NCBI GenBank assembly: GCA_036768485.1
Contig: JAVLUZ010000143.1
Span: forward strand, 5,446,346 to 5,510,345
Source: Mermis nigrescens
Lineage: Eukaryota; Nematoda; Enoplea; Mermithida; Mermithidae
DNA length: 64,000 nt
Direction of reading: 5' to 3'
Numbering within the stretch: position 1 is the first letter of the stretch; every line of letters starts with the position of its first letter. Position numbers and translations under genes: made by a program. This document shows positions 46,620-58,905 of this stretch, piece by piece. A model generated the notes under the pieces. The model was given only the letters and a program-made list of their open reading frames with translations. It made no database searches and was not told where the DNA came from.

Positions 46620-48735
46620 ACTTCTATCTATTCTAGAATTAAGCCAAAAACTGAGGCTGTGGCACGTTTATAAACAGAGAAAAACGCCTGAATCTAAAGC
46701 TGTTTATAATAACTGTGCAAAGTTATTAAAGGCCAAAATCTATAAATTTCACTCTTCCAAAGAGGATAAACTTATTAAATCTGGAAATTTGAATTCTTTT
46801 TATAATTTTAATTCTCGTATTAGTGGTGAAAGAACTATTCCAATCTTAACTGATGGCAATCGTGTGATTGCTTCTACTGACAAAGATAAGGCAAACGTTT
46901 TTAGTACACTTTTGCTTCAGTCTTTAGTGTTCCTACGCAAACGAATTTTGGTCTTATTAATGCTTGTGCACAGCCAAAGTTATCAAACATTCGTTTTTCT
47001 GATGATGTCGTTTTTTTCTGCTATACGGAAAATTAAACCATCATTATCGATTGGCCCTGACGGACTTTGCGCATTTTTTTGTGAAAAAACTTGCTTTTGT
47101 ACTTACCCAGCCCTTAACCAATATTTTTGAAATATCTTTCAAAACCCATTGTATTCCTGCACTGTGGCGCACCGCTAATGTTGTTCCTGTGTATAAAAAG
47201 GGCGACTGGAGTGATGCTAAAAATTACAGGCCGATATCGTTATGTTGTGTTACGTGTAAGATCATGGAATCGATAATTAACAGTTCGATGCAAGCACATT
47301 TACGTGAGAATAATTTGATCTCCTCCGGTCAGTTTGGTTTCCAAAAGGGTAAATCGTGTGAATTGCAATTACTAAAGTGCAAAAATGAATGGACTAAATT
47401 AATTGATGAAAAAAACATTGTTGATGTTATCTACATTGATTTTTCTAAAGCTTTTGACACTGTAGTTCACCGTAAATTAATTTATAAACTGGAAACTTTT
47501 GGATTTTCTGGAGATTTATTGAGTTGATTAACTTGTTTTTTGAGCGATAGGACTCAAAGGGTTGTTATTAATGGTCAGTTTTCGAGCGAAAAATCTATCA
47601 CTAGCGGTGTTCCTCAGGGCAGTATACTTGGCCCGATTCTTTTTGTTTTATTCATAAATGACATTAGCAACCGCTTAAATAGCAAAGTTTGCCTTTTTGC
47701 CGATGACGTCAAGCTTTATAATTTATCTAGCAATCACACCCAACTTCAAGATGATATCGCTAAACTCGTAGTCTGGTCTAAGGATTGGCAGTTAAAAATT
47801 GCTACTGAAAAATGCTACGCGTTATATCTAGGTTTTGGAAATCCCAAGCATTCTTTTAGAATTTCTGACCTGACTGTAGAACAGAGTGTAAATTCTATAA
47901 AGGATTTGGGTGTTTACGTATCAAGTAAACTTGATTTTAATTTCCACTATAATGATATAACGCGTAGAGCTTATGCTAGGGCTATGCTAATATCGAAATC
48001 ATTTGCTTCTAAAAATAAACTAAATATGTCTAGGGCTTTTACTGTTTACGTCAGACCGCTTCTTGAGTATTGTAGCACTGTTTGGAATCCATACCGTAAG
48101 ACCCATGTTTCAATGATCGAAAATGTTCAAAGGAAATTTACACGTAAAATTATTGGATTTTGGGGACTTTCTTATGCTGAAAGACTCAGTTCCTTAGAAT
48201 TGGATAGCCTGGAGATTCGCAGATTGCGTAGTGATCTGTGTATGATGTATCAGATATTGAGTGGTAGATGCGTTTTGCAGCAAGCCGACTTTTTTACTTT
48301 TCGTGAAAACAGCACGCGTGCTCAAAATTCAATGAAATGTGAATGCACTCCTTTCGGCTTGATGTTCGTGGGTATGATTTATCCAATAGGTGGATTCACG
48401 TATGGAATTCTCTCCCTGAAGCTGTTGTAAGATCTCCTAGTGTTGCTTCCCTCCGTGAAAAGTTGAAAAAAGTTGATCTAACGGGGTATTTGCTAGGGGG
48501 CGTGTTCTAAGTGCATAATTTATTTAGCCTGCGCGCCTACCTTCGTCTTTTGCACTAATCTCGTATAAATGTACTTTAATTAATAATTTCTTGCTTTTAG
48601 AATATGTGGTTTTGTATCATGATTCATGTCGAATGTTTATTTATAATTGTATTTCATTGTATATTAATGTTTCTTTTCTTATTGTGTTCTTCTCTTGTGC
48701 GACGAAAATAAAATATTTGTATTTGTATTTGTATT
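46620..48735 (+). pseudogene. CR1/jockey-type LINE reverse transcriptase, 5'-truncated and broken
   Basis: Encodes most of a non-LTR retrotransposon polymerase. In order: linker LWHVYKQRKTPESKAVYNNC, IKPSLSIGPDGL, VVPVYKKGD and NYRPISL, DVIYIDFSKAFDTV (first catalytic Asp), SGVPQGSILGPILFVLFIND, FADD (near 47697, catalytic Asp pair), DLGVYVSSKLDF, VYVRPLLEYC, and a C-terminal WNSLPEAVV reached after a frameshift near 48355. There are frameshifts around 46912, 47010 and 47075 and a TGA at 47525 where this family usually has Trp. Endonuclease and ORF1 are absent. The 3' end is a TATTTG repeat. It is inserted in an S repeat. Confidence 0.95.
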
Positions 48736-49170
48736 TGTTTTAGAGGAACGAAATTCAAAAATTTTTCGGCACTTTGCGCCGAATTGATTTGATTCTTACT
48801 TGTTATTAATATTTAAGCCGCGCACGCGTCAATTGCAGAATTTTTATTGACAATTTGATCTAGAACTTTTTTACGATTGAAATTTATTATCTCCTGCACG
48901 GATTCGGTTAGTTTTTGTAATGCAAAAATGCGTTTTAGAGCGGTGAAACTACAAAAATTTTTCGGCGCTTCGCGCCGAGTGATTTAATTCTTACTTGTTA
49001 TTAATGTTTAAGCCGCAGCGGCGCCAATAGCAGCATTTTTATTGATAATCTGGTCCTAGAACTCCACTACGAATGAAAATCCTTACCTTCTGCACAGTTT
49101 TTGTAATGCAAAAATGATTTAGAGAGCTAAAATTTCAAAATTTTCTGGCGCTTCGCGCCATTTGATAAAT
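48736..49170. repeat. S repeat, about 2.3 units
   Basis: Hairpin motifs stand at about 48766 (variant), 48963 and 49147. This is the counterpart of the 28030-28870 array in the sibling element, with fewer units. Confidence 0.8.
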
Positions 49171-50284
49171 TATGGTTTTAATAATCAAAAACGACTACAG
49201 AATTCGCTAAAATGCTCTACTGAAGGAAGGAAATTCAAGTTTTAACATAAATAACGTATACTGATCGTGAAATTTCTTGTAGAGCGCGAAATTTTTATAC
49301 AAAAAGTGCATCAAACACCGCTATTGCATATGTACATAAAATTTTCTACTTAAAAAAACACTGATTTTCCAACACAGGCGCTCTATTTTTAACGTTTTTA
49401 GACCTCCCAAAAAACGTGGAAAAAAGGTTGGAAAAAGTGGAAAAAAAATTTTGGGTTGGTCTATAATGTCAACCAAGTCTCTGGGGAAACAAACGGTGTT
49501 TGCAAAGCGCCTATAAACATTTTTTTAGATATATTCCAAAACGTAAGGATTTGCTTGCTACTGAAGTACATACAATTAGTAATAAAGTATTATTTATTTT
49601 TTCAAAAGACATTGCAAACAGGGCTCTTTTCAGAAATTTTTGATGATGCAAGTGCAACTGAAAATTGGCGGTCACTGTTTTAAGCACAGAAACTGTTTTT
49701 TCGAATAATGTGTATTGTAAACAATGCGACCTCTTTAGCTTAGGCCCTTGAGCAGTATATGTAAAATTATCTGTTCTCTGTTCAGGATAGCCGATTAGTG
49801 CCTTTGTATAATATATTAGTGTAGATACACATGTTATAATTTAAATTTCCTTTGTCGAAAGAAACTGCCATTGTAAATGTTAGCTCAGGCGAATCCAGCG
49901 GTGAAATTGAAACCACAGCACAAAAACGGTGCGAATTTGTTCAGGCCTATCGTAAGGACTGGAGAAGATTTCTGAATTGAAAGGTACCCATTTGTGAAAT
50001 TAGACAAGACACAGAATATATATATGAATGAATGAATGAAATAATTTATTACTGAAACGCGACAATTACGAATTCGCCTGAGCTAACAATAGATCCTATC
50101 TGAGTTGAATAAGTGCTACAGATTGTGATATTTTGTTTTCAAACATTTCTGTTTCCTTGGTAGCCGAAATAAGACATCTATTGTTTTTGTGCTATTCTTT
50201 ATTAGTTTCTAAATCCTTGATTAAAAGTATTTGACACTAGCAGGTTTCAGGTTTACTTTGTATAGTCTTCTACATAATTAAGTT

Positions 50285-50503
50285 TTGGAGGTCCCTTTAA
50301 GTATTAAAGTGCAAAATCTGGTTGATGCTGTGATCACTGTTCGTTATGCCTTTATCTTATGGAATATATCTCTTTCTAGCTTTAAGCCATCAAAACAGAT
50401 GTTGTTGCGCTTTACGGATTCTATTTACATGACCAAAAATGTAGCTTCTGATGAAGATCAGGAATCTGTTATTGAATGTTTGTCAGCTGTTGATGTTGAA
50501 TAA
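50285..50503 (+). pseudogene. C-terminal coding remnant of the CAGTGTTGCCAGG element (unknown product)
   Basis: A 72-codon frame ending ESVIECLSAVDVE, with AATAAA overlapping the stop region (50500-50506). The last 17 codons are repeated in the sibling element at about 27195-27290 (minus) with a single residue change (DEDQ to DEDK), while upstream sequence there is deleted. That suggests a once-translated 3' exon, plausibly transposase. I do not recognise the family. Confidence 0.45.
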
Positions 50504-52018
50504 AATGTTATACTTTGTGGTGCAGCATTAGTCTTCCATTATTTTTGCATCCGCCTGTATAATGCAGATATGCTCCATGAGCTTTTTGTGAGAGAATAAT
50601 GTTCATTATTCAGCCTTGAGTGTCCTTAGGATTAACAGGCAAGAGTTCAGAATAAAATAGTTGGGTGAAACAAGGTAAATTGGCCTGAGCATGCTTGATA
50701 TGCATGTGTACATACAATTGTAGATCTGCTGTACAACCTTTCCTGCAAAATATGAGCCAGGAGAATTTTCAGGAGAATCAAAATATTTTCAGGAGAATTG
50801 CAGGAGAATTTTCCCCTAATTTGACCTCTGTGCAGGAGAATCTGAATCTTGGGACCTGGCAACACTGGACTGAGGAGTCAATCATTCGCAGCTTGTGTCC
50901 TTCTATATCAACTGCTAATGTCTCGATGAATCTATTCGTCCGTGCCTTTTTTTATTCTTTAAATGCCAAGCTGCACCCATGTTGAAAAATCAATGTTTTA
51001 TAAAATTGTATGTACTTATGTTGACAGTGATTTGTACAGTTTGAAATGAAATGAAATGAAGAAGAAGAAAGAAATTTTGAAGAAAGAAATTTTATTACTA
51101 ATACCAACTGATAAAATACAAAATGACAAGATACATAATGCAATTATGAATTAGTAAAGGGACATGCGAGTCAATGGAATGACAAGTTTTACGAATTTAT
51201 AAATTATAAAATTATTTTTAATTTCACGGGGAGAGTAAGTTAAGAATATGGTACTTTCAGGATACAATGAAATAAACTTCAGAAGAGCGGATTTTTTGCT
51301 CAGTACTTAGAACATGTTGGAAGGAGGCGCGGAAAAAATATTCATCCGTCTATGATCAATATTACAAAAGCTATGGGTTTCGTTAATTAGTCTCTTCTTG
51401 ACCTTCGAAGGGCAGTAATTATATGCAGTCAATTGCAGGTAATATAGCACACAATGTAAAATTATATGCAGTCAAAAACCAGCGGCCTAGACTGCAGGTA
51501 ATATAGCACACCACGGAAAATTATATGCAGTCAAAACCAGCGGCCTAGACTGCAGGTACAGGGTTGGCCTGGCCGGGCATGGTTTTTTGGTTTTTTGTTT
51601 TTTTTTGGTTTTTTATGTTTTTAATGGTTTGAAAATCGGCCTGGTTTTTTTTGTGGTTTTTTTGGTTTTTTAAGTCGATGTTAAAAAATGTCGCAAGATT
51701 CACATTTCATCATTTGTAAACATGTGCAAATAGTACTCTTTACTCTAGCATAGAGTAGGAGTAACATAAGAATATGGCACTTTCAGAATACTTACAAATA
51801 AACATCAGAAGAGCGGATTTTTTTGCTCAGTACTTAGAACATGTTGAAAGAAAGCGCGGAAAAAAATTTCATTTGTCTATGATCAATATTACAAAAGCTA
51901 TGGGTTTCTTCAATTAGTCTCTTCTCGAACTAAGCAAGCATCTTCTCGACCTAACTATTTGAGGATTCAAACAGCTGAATGCAGAATCACACGTAGATAC
52001 CCAATTTATGTCGACCTA

Positions 52019-52426
52019 CAGTGGTCGCCATGAAAGATGACGTGCCATCACCCTCAGAATTATAATGGATGGTGCGTCGCGAGCGCCGGTTGCGTCCATC
52101 ATGCGCCATCATCTCTTTTTTTCTATTAAGTGCTATTAACCTCCATCATCCCGTTAGTCTGCACGTGCGGACGGCGCAATTTAGCTATTAATAGCACCAA
52201 CAAGAAGGAAACGCGCCAGCATTCACGTGCGCTGCTTCCTTGTTGGCGCTATTAATAGCTAAATTGCGCCGTCCGCATCGCCAGATTAACGGGATGATGG
52301 AGGTTAATGGCGCTTAATAGAAAAAAAGAGATGATGGCGCATGATGGACGTAACGCGGCGCTCGCGACGCACCATCCATTATAATTCTGAGGGTTGATGG
52401 CGCGTCATCTTTCATGGCGACCACTG
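52019..52426. mobile_element. 408-bp near-perfect palindrome, TA duplication
   Basis: Arms of about 190 bp from CAGTGGTCGCCATGAAAGAT to its complement, with a loop of about 25 bp around CACGTGCGCTGC. TA stands at 52017-52018 and 52427-52428, and the host phrase CGACCTAAGCATC is restored when it is removed. It is a foldback element of Tc1/mariner-like target preference. Confidence 0.92.
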
Positions 52427-52493
52427 TAAGCATCTATACATCGACCTGAGCATCTATACATCGACCTAAGCATTTATACATCGACCTAAGCAT

Positions 52494-53240
52494 CACTGTT
52501 TTTTTTTTGTACGAGCCTCTTTTGTACACGTACAAAGATCTCCGGAAAAGTCTTTGTACGAGCGAAAAATTTTTTGTACATATAACGTATAGATATGCAA
52601 TTGAATGTACACATTTTTACATACTAATAGATTGTTATCTGTGACCCGCACGCTTCGCAAAAGGTGTAACCTTGTTTTAAATTCAGCTGGTTATATTAGT
52701 TCGGCCCGAAACGCCAAAATTTTCATGAGTCTTAGGTTGAAATTACACATAAAATTCGACTCAGCAAGTTAAAATGACTTGTGTTACACAATTATAAATA
52801 ATAAGCGGTTGCAATGTGCTGACTGAATCTCATGATAGACACCAATTTGCTTATGAATTTAATGCAACGCAAAGATAAAAGAGTCAATTTTATCTTCAAA
52901 CGGCAGAAAACAGTGCAAAGTTGTTTAATACTTCTTTTTCTACATAAAATCTTTATAAAACAGTGGAAATAGATGTAAAAGATGCTTCAATCAGTACAAA
53001 GATGCTTACAGATAGATTTTGGAGAGTTAAATGCCCGCGCTTGGAGCTAAATAGAATGTAATTATGATACTCGGCGCGAAGCGCCGAAAATTTTTAGAAA
53101 GTTTGCTAAAAAATACTCCAAAAACGTTAAAATTACTATTACTTTGCCCCAAAAAGTCTTTGTACATTGTACAAAGATGGCTCCGAAAAATCTTTGTACG
53201 AGCCTCAAAATCTTTGTCTCGTACAAAAAAAAAAACAGTG
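52494..53240 (+). mobile_element. Complete family B' element, TSD ctaagcat
   Basis: Ends CACTGTTTTTTTTTTGTACG and GTACAAAAAAAAAAACAGTG, perfect ctaagcat flanks (52486-52493 and 53241-53248) formed from the 20-bp minisatellite. It is 747 bp and closely similar throughout to 17754-18497. Confidence 0.94.
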
Positions 53241-53890
53241 CTAAGCATCCATATATCGACCTAAGCATCTATACATCGATCTGAGCATCTATACATCGAC
53301 CTAAGCATCTATACATCGACCTGAGCGGGAGCGACCTCGACCTAAGCAGCTTGAAACACCTTTTCAGATATACTAAGCCTAAGCCTGAGTATACATAATA
53401 GAAGCAAAAACTTAGATTTTCGTATATCTTATCGAGTAAAACCGAAAAAACATGAAAAAAATATGAAAACTTTTTTAAGTTTTTAAAATTTCAAACAGCT
53501 TTTCGCGCCTTTTTTCTTTTTTCTCCTTCATTGCTATGCTTCCTTCCGTAATTTCAGCCCATATTATTTAAAGTCCTTGGATCGAGCCGTTTAATCGTCC
53601 CACCCAAGACTCAAATCGAGAGTCGCCTGCAACTTTGCAAGTATGGCTCAGATTTTCACCAAATTTTTTTCCGCACTTCAATTTATCATGTTCCATCATT
53701 TTGGCAAAAAAATTTTGGCATTCCGTATTCGTTTTGCACCTTTTCAATAAGTACCATATTCTTAAGTTTAGCCCATAGGGTAGACTAATTATTCATGGAA
53801 TAAACGGCATGAAATAGTTTATTTTCATTTTGGTTGAACTTTTTTTTTGTAAGAGAGACGTAATTATAATCGTATAATGTAATGATAATC

Positions 53891-54065
53891 CAGGCACGTA
53901 GCTGACCCTCCAATTTTGGGGGACCAACTTATTTTGGGGGGACCAAATGCCAAAAAGGCCAAAAACGGCCAAAAATTGCAATAAAAAATTGAAATTTTTC
54001 CAGTTTCTAAAAATTTGTGGGGGGGGACATGTCCCCCCAACCCCCCCCCCACAGCAACGTGCCTG
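53891..54065. mobile_element. Small CAGGCACGTAG inverted-end element
   Basis: Ends CAGGCACGTAG and CAACGTGCCTG around G/C runs. The flanking sequences (tgataatc, atgatgat) are similar but not identical. Confidence 0.7.
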
Positions 54066-54677
54066 ATGATGATTATGTATTTGTTTGTGTGTAGAAATTG
54101 TTCACTTTTGTTATTTTTCCTGAATAATTGGTTAGGCAACTCGTGCCTGTTCTTTAGTTTAGTGGTTTTTAATCATAATCAAGCATTTAAACACTTATAC
54201 TCACGACTAAGATATAAAAACCAAAATTTATCCATGAAAAAACCATAAAAAACCATTTAAAAAACCATTAAAAAACCATAAAAAACCATAAAAACCAAAA
54301 AACCAAAATATCGGAAATTTTCAAACTTTGGTTTTTTCCAACCCTGTGCAGGTAATATAGCACACAAGGCAAAATTATATGCAGTCAAAAACCAGCGGCC
54401 TAGACTGCAGGTAATGCAGCACACAACGTAATATTATATGCAGTCGAAAACCAGTGGCCTGGACTGCAGGTAATATAGCACACAATGTGATATTATATGC
54501 AGTCAAGTTGAATGCTTAATGATATGGGAAGTTGGCGCTTCGCTCGCATTTTAAACTGTATTAGATGGTTTTAGAAGGCACTTTTATGTGGGATGGTCTG
54601 GCAGATTTGCTCCCTCACTAGGGAATGTTTTTTTACGCTGACATGGGTAGCAGCTTCAATAGCTGCCCTGTCACCCA

Positions 54678-54869
54678 TTAGCGCATTTTGATGGGCCAGC
54701 GTAAGCTCTTGTCCTGCATGATAGATATTGAGTAGTTGTTGCTGTTCTTGTCCCTCATTCTGAGGAATTGTTTTATTGTAGTAGAAATAAAATACTTCGC
54801 AAATGTGTACGTACCAACAGGAAAGTAAAGTACATGCCTTCGTGGTCTACATACTTTATTTTTAGCCAC
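54678..54869 (-). pseudogene. Coding remnant in F element (conserved MAKNKVCR start)
   Basis: The frame starts MAKNKVCRPRRHV..YFPVG. The second F copy has MAKNKVCRQRRHV..YFPVG at 59296 on the plus strand. Downstream in another frame this copy reads IPQNEGQEQQQLLNIY, LAHQNALMGD and AAIEAATH without stops, so one or two indels separate the halves. The corresponding arm at 55000-55230 continues to VPSKTIYYRLK, reminiscent of the recognition-helix end of Pipsqueak-type HTH domains. Assignment is tentative. Confidence 0.45.
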
Positions 54870-56531
54870 TTTTGCCCTTTTCTTGCGTTTAAATGTAATT
54901 TTATAGCTAGCTAAACAACCATTGCGTCAATTATTGGACATAATTTGACATCATAAGATTCTCGAAGCATTTTATTTCTACTGCAGTAAAACCATTCCCC
55001 AGAATGAGGACAAGAGCAGCAACAGCTACTTAATATCTATCAAGCAGGACCAGAGCTTACGCTGGCCGATCAAAACGCGCTATTGGGTGACTGGGCAGCT
55101 ATTGAAGCTGCTACCCATGCAGTGCAGAAAAACATTCCCTAGCGAGGAAGCAAATTTTCCAGACCATCTCAAATAAAAGTACCTTCTAAAACCATCTACT
55201 ACAGGTTAAAATGCGAGCAAAGCGCCAGCTTCCCATATGAATATGCACTCAACTTGACTGCATATAATATCTTATTGTGCACTATATTACCTGCAGTCCA
55301 GGCCGCTGGTTTTTGACTGCATATAATTTTACATTGTGTGCTATATTACCTGCTGTCCAGGCTGCTGGTTTTTGACTGCATATAATTTCACATTGTGTGC
55401 TATATTACCTGCAGTCTAGGCCGCTGGTTTTTGACTGCATATAGTTTTACATTGTATGCTATATTACCTGCAGTTGACTGCATATAATTACTGCCCAAGC
55501 ATCTACTCGACCTAAGTATTTGAAGATTTAAACAACTGAATGCAGAATCACATGTAGATACCCAATTTCACATCGATATAAGCATCTATACATCGACCTA
55601 AGCATCTATACATCTACCTAAGCATCTATACATCGACCTAAGCATCTATACATCGACCTAAGCATCTATATATTGACCTGAGTGGGAGCGATTCGACCTA
55701 AGCAGCTTAAAACACGTTTTCAGATATACTAAGCCTAAGCCTAAGTATATTAGAAGCAAAAACTTAGATTTTCCTATATCTTATCAAGTAAAACCGAAAA
55801 AACATGCGAAAAAATGAAAATTTTTTAAATTTTTTCTAAAATTTCAAATAGCTTTCCGCGCCTTTTTTCTTGTTTCTCCTTCATTACTATGCTTCCTTCC
55901 ATAATTTCAGCCCATATTATATATTTCTGACAAATGTGTAAGTCCTTGGATCGAGCCATTTAATCGTCCCACCCAACACTCCAATCGACATTTGCCTGCA
56001 ACTTTGCAAGTATGGTTCAGATTTTCACCAAATTTTTTTCCGCGCTTCAATTTATCATGCTCTACCAGTTTGACACAAAAATTTTGGCATTCCGTATTCC
56101 TTTTGCTCCTTTTCTAAAAGTACCATTTTCTTAACTTTAGCCATTTTATGGATTTACAATTTTTTTAAATAAGATAATTTATCACTGAAAACGCAACAAT
56201 TACAAAGGATGTAAAAGAGTAAAAAATGTACGGTCAATAGAATAACAGCGTACAGCAAAAGGCGCGAGCGACTCATGAAAATGACGATTTAAGCCTGCCC
56301 TCTAATAAATTTGGAGGCAGTAATTATTTGCGGTCAACTGCAGGTAATATAGCACACAATGTAAAATTATATGCAATCAAAAACCAGCGGCGTAGACTGC
56401 AGGTAATCATAGCACACAATGTAACATTATATGCAGTCAAAAACCAGCGGCCTAGACTGTAGGTAATATAGCACACAATGTGATATTATATGCAGTCAAG
56501 TTGAATGCTTATTGTTATGAGAAGCTGGCGC

Positions 56532-58905
56532 TAGTGATCGACCGGGGCGACTTTTTTGGCCGGGGCCGGGGCGGTACCGGGGCTGGAAACAAATCCCCGG
56601 CCCGGGGCCGGGGCCGGGGCTGGCCGGGGTCAGACAAGGAAAATATTATTGCATGACACATACTTGGGGTGGGGGGCATAGGAAAGAAATAATGAGCGAT
56701 TGCTCCATTCAGTAGTAAATGGCTTTTCATATCAAGTTTTATTACTATTTATGTCACAAGAAACAAATTTAGTCTAGTGTTTCATTGTCTGAATCATCAA
56801 TAAGGTCTATGTCGCTGCTATTAGCACACTCTGTCTCATTCGAATCTTAGCTACGGCTACTGCTGCTGTAGCAATTGGATGCAATAGGTATTGGATGTAA
56901 TAAATGAGACATCACACATTCCCATATGGGGGAGGGGTATTACCCCCTCAGGGTCCAAGACACAAGTCACTGTCAGACGATTTTTGGTGAAAACCTTTTG
57001 AATTTTTTGAACTTAATTTTTTAGTATGGCTAAAGTGTACCTAACTATTAGAATTTCACGAAGTGATACATTATTTTATTATGTGAGCTAGAGTAAATAG
57101 ATAAACTATCACTTTAAAACATGCATGTAATCGCTTAAAATTTTATGAGGTTCCCTCAGTATACCTACATGTAACGGCTGGAAATCTAGGGTAGGGGTCC
57201 CGCGCCATTTTTAGAAGGAGGGGTTAGCGACTAGATCAAAAATGGTAAAAACACATAAAAATAGCCAAAAAAGCACAGGCTTTCGCCAAAAAATGGGGGA
57301 GGGTGGTTAAATATTTTCTGACTTTCAAGGAAGTTCGGGGCTTCAAAGCGGAGATGGGGGATGGCCCAAATCCTCTGTCACATGTATATTCCTCGGCTAT
57401 TTTCAGGGGAAGGGGGTAAGCGGCTCCATTTTTGCAGCCGCTTACCCCCTTTGAAAATCTTCAAAATGGTAAAATTTTCAATAAGGAATTCTACACCTTT
57501 TTACAGTTTTTGTTCTTCAAAAATCTTTGTACATGTACAAAGACGGTCCTGAAACGTCTATGTACATCAGCAAAAATCTTCCCGAATACAAAAAGACCGT
57601 GCTTCTAAATGGGATAATTCGGCCTGAATTTAGTTGATAGTTCGGCGCGAAGTGCCGAAATTTTTATGAGCTTCTGATGGAATTCACACATAAAACTCGA
57701 CTGAGAAAGCTAAAACAACTTGTACTACAAAAATGAGAAATATTACAAAAATTGTAATATGCGAATTAAATCTTGTAATAAGCAACACTGCGCTTAGAAT
57801 GGAAAAATGGAAAAATGTCAAATATTCAGGAACCCAAAAATTAGCCAAATACACTACTAAAGGTCGAAAAACTAAGTTCTACTACCACACTGAAATCGTT
57901 ACTGTACCATATTAAAGTATACAAAAATTTGCATGTACAAAAGAGTGTTTTTTGTATTCGCCAAAGATTTTTCCCGATGTACAAAGACCAGGACTATCTT
58001 TGTACATGTACAAAGATTTTTGGGAAGATAAAAACTGTAAAAAGGTATAAAATTCCAAAAATTTTTCGGCATTTCCCTCCGATATGAAAAATTGTCTGCC
58101 CTATACATCTTTTAAATGGCAAAATTTAAATTTAGAATGCAGAAATGTCAAATTTTTAGGCGCTTCGCGCCGTTTCGAGACAATTTTAGTAATTCTTGGC
58201 GTTAGAAACTCAGAAATTAGCTAAAATATACAATTAAAAGTCAAAAGACCCTGTTTTGCCACTAATTTTCTGGTCCTCCAATTTGGGATTTCACCCCTCC
58301 CTCAACTCTGGACCCTAGGAAACTATTTGAGACATATTTAGTTTATCGGATCGGACGCAATTCTGCAGCGTAGTTTATATTCGCCTATAATTAACCTCGG
58401 TCCTAATAACTATTACACAGGAAACGCGTTTTAAAGCACACGGTTCCCATTCAAATGAATGTAAAAGTGTTTTTTGTAGAAATAGTTTGTTAAAAACGTA
58501 CAATTTCTAACTAGAAATAGAACGTATTTGTCAACTCTAAATCTTTTAGCCATAGCTATGAATGAATGAGTTAAAAGTAGCATTTAGTTTAAATAAGTTA
58601 AGTGGAGGAATCGAAAATATGCAGATTTTCCTGAACATTCATTCATTAAAAGCTCATTTATACACAGTAGAAAACTTATGACAAGGACTAAGTAAGTATA
58701 CATATGGTCTAATCAGTACAGTTCTCAAAATTAACACTTGCTCATTGATAAATAAGTGCCAGTATCACAGCCTGTACAAAATACGAATTACACTAAATTT
58801 TTCCCCGGCCCCGGCCATTTTTTGACCTTGCCCCGGCCGGGGCCGGGATGCTGAAAAATGGCCGGGGATTGCCGGGGCCGGGGCCGGGGCCCCGGTCGAT
58901 CACTA
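56532..58905. mobile_element. hAT-like element with (GGGGCC)n arrays, TSD gctggcgc
   Basis: Ends TAGTGATCGACCGGGG and CCCGGTCGATCACTA, perfect gctggcgc flanks (56524-56531 and 58906-58913). It is 2374 bp, colinear with 40992-44503 but without the pogo-like insertion. It includes B and B' derived segments at 57470-58260. Confidence 0.95.

Larger units (their letters stand above)
39708..50867. mobile_element. CAGTGTTGCCAGG element, 11.2 kb composite, TSD gactgagg
   Basis: Left end CAGGGTTGCCAGGTGCAGG and right end GACCTGGCAACACTG, perfect gactgagg flanks (39700-39707 and 50868-50875). Both ends carry TTCAGGAGAA-type arrays. It has been enlarged by LINE relics (39962-40746, 46620-48735), a GGGGCC-array element (40992-44503) and a foldback (45070-45192). 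It shares its backbone, reversed, with 26838-30487. Confidence 0.88.
51559..54346. mobile_element. CAGGGTTGG element with (GGTTTTTT)n ends, TSD tgcaggta
   Basis: Ends CAGGGTTGGCC and TTCCAACCCTG, perfect tgcaggta flanks (51551-51558 and 54347-54354). GGTTTTTT runs at the left and AAAAAACCA runs at the right. Its interior holds a copy of the minisatellite-bearing repeat, itself hit by the 408-bp palindrome and a B' element. Confidence 0.88.
51411..55495. mobile_element. F foldback element, interrupted by a 2.8 kb insertion
   Basis: Ends GGCAGTAATTATATGCAGTC and GACTGCATATAATTACTGCC. Each arm begins with ~65-bp units (AGTCAAAAACCAGCGGCCTA, ACTGCAGGTAATATAGC). Farther in, 54505-54790 is the inverted counterpart of 55000-55250. 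The CAGGGTTGG element sits in the left array. No target duplication was resolved. Confidence 0.8.

Noticed and set aside
51411..51558. Direct ~65-bp repeats in F elements resembling spaced repeats
   Set aside because: The segments between repeats are themselves conserved between units and between elements, so they are not spacers.
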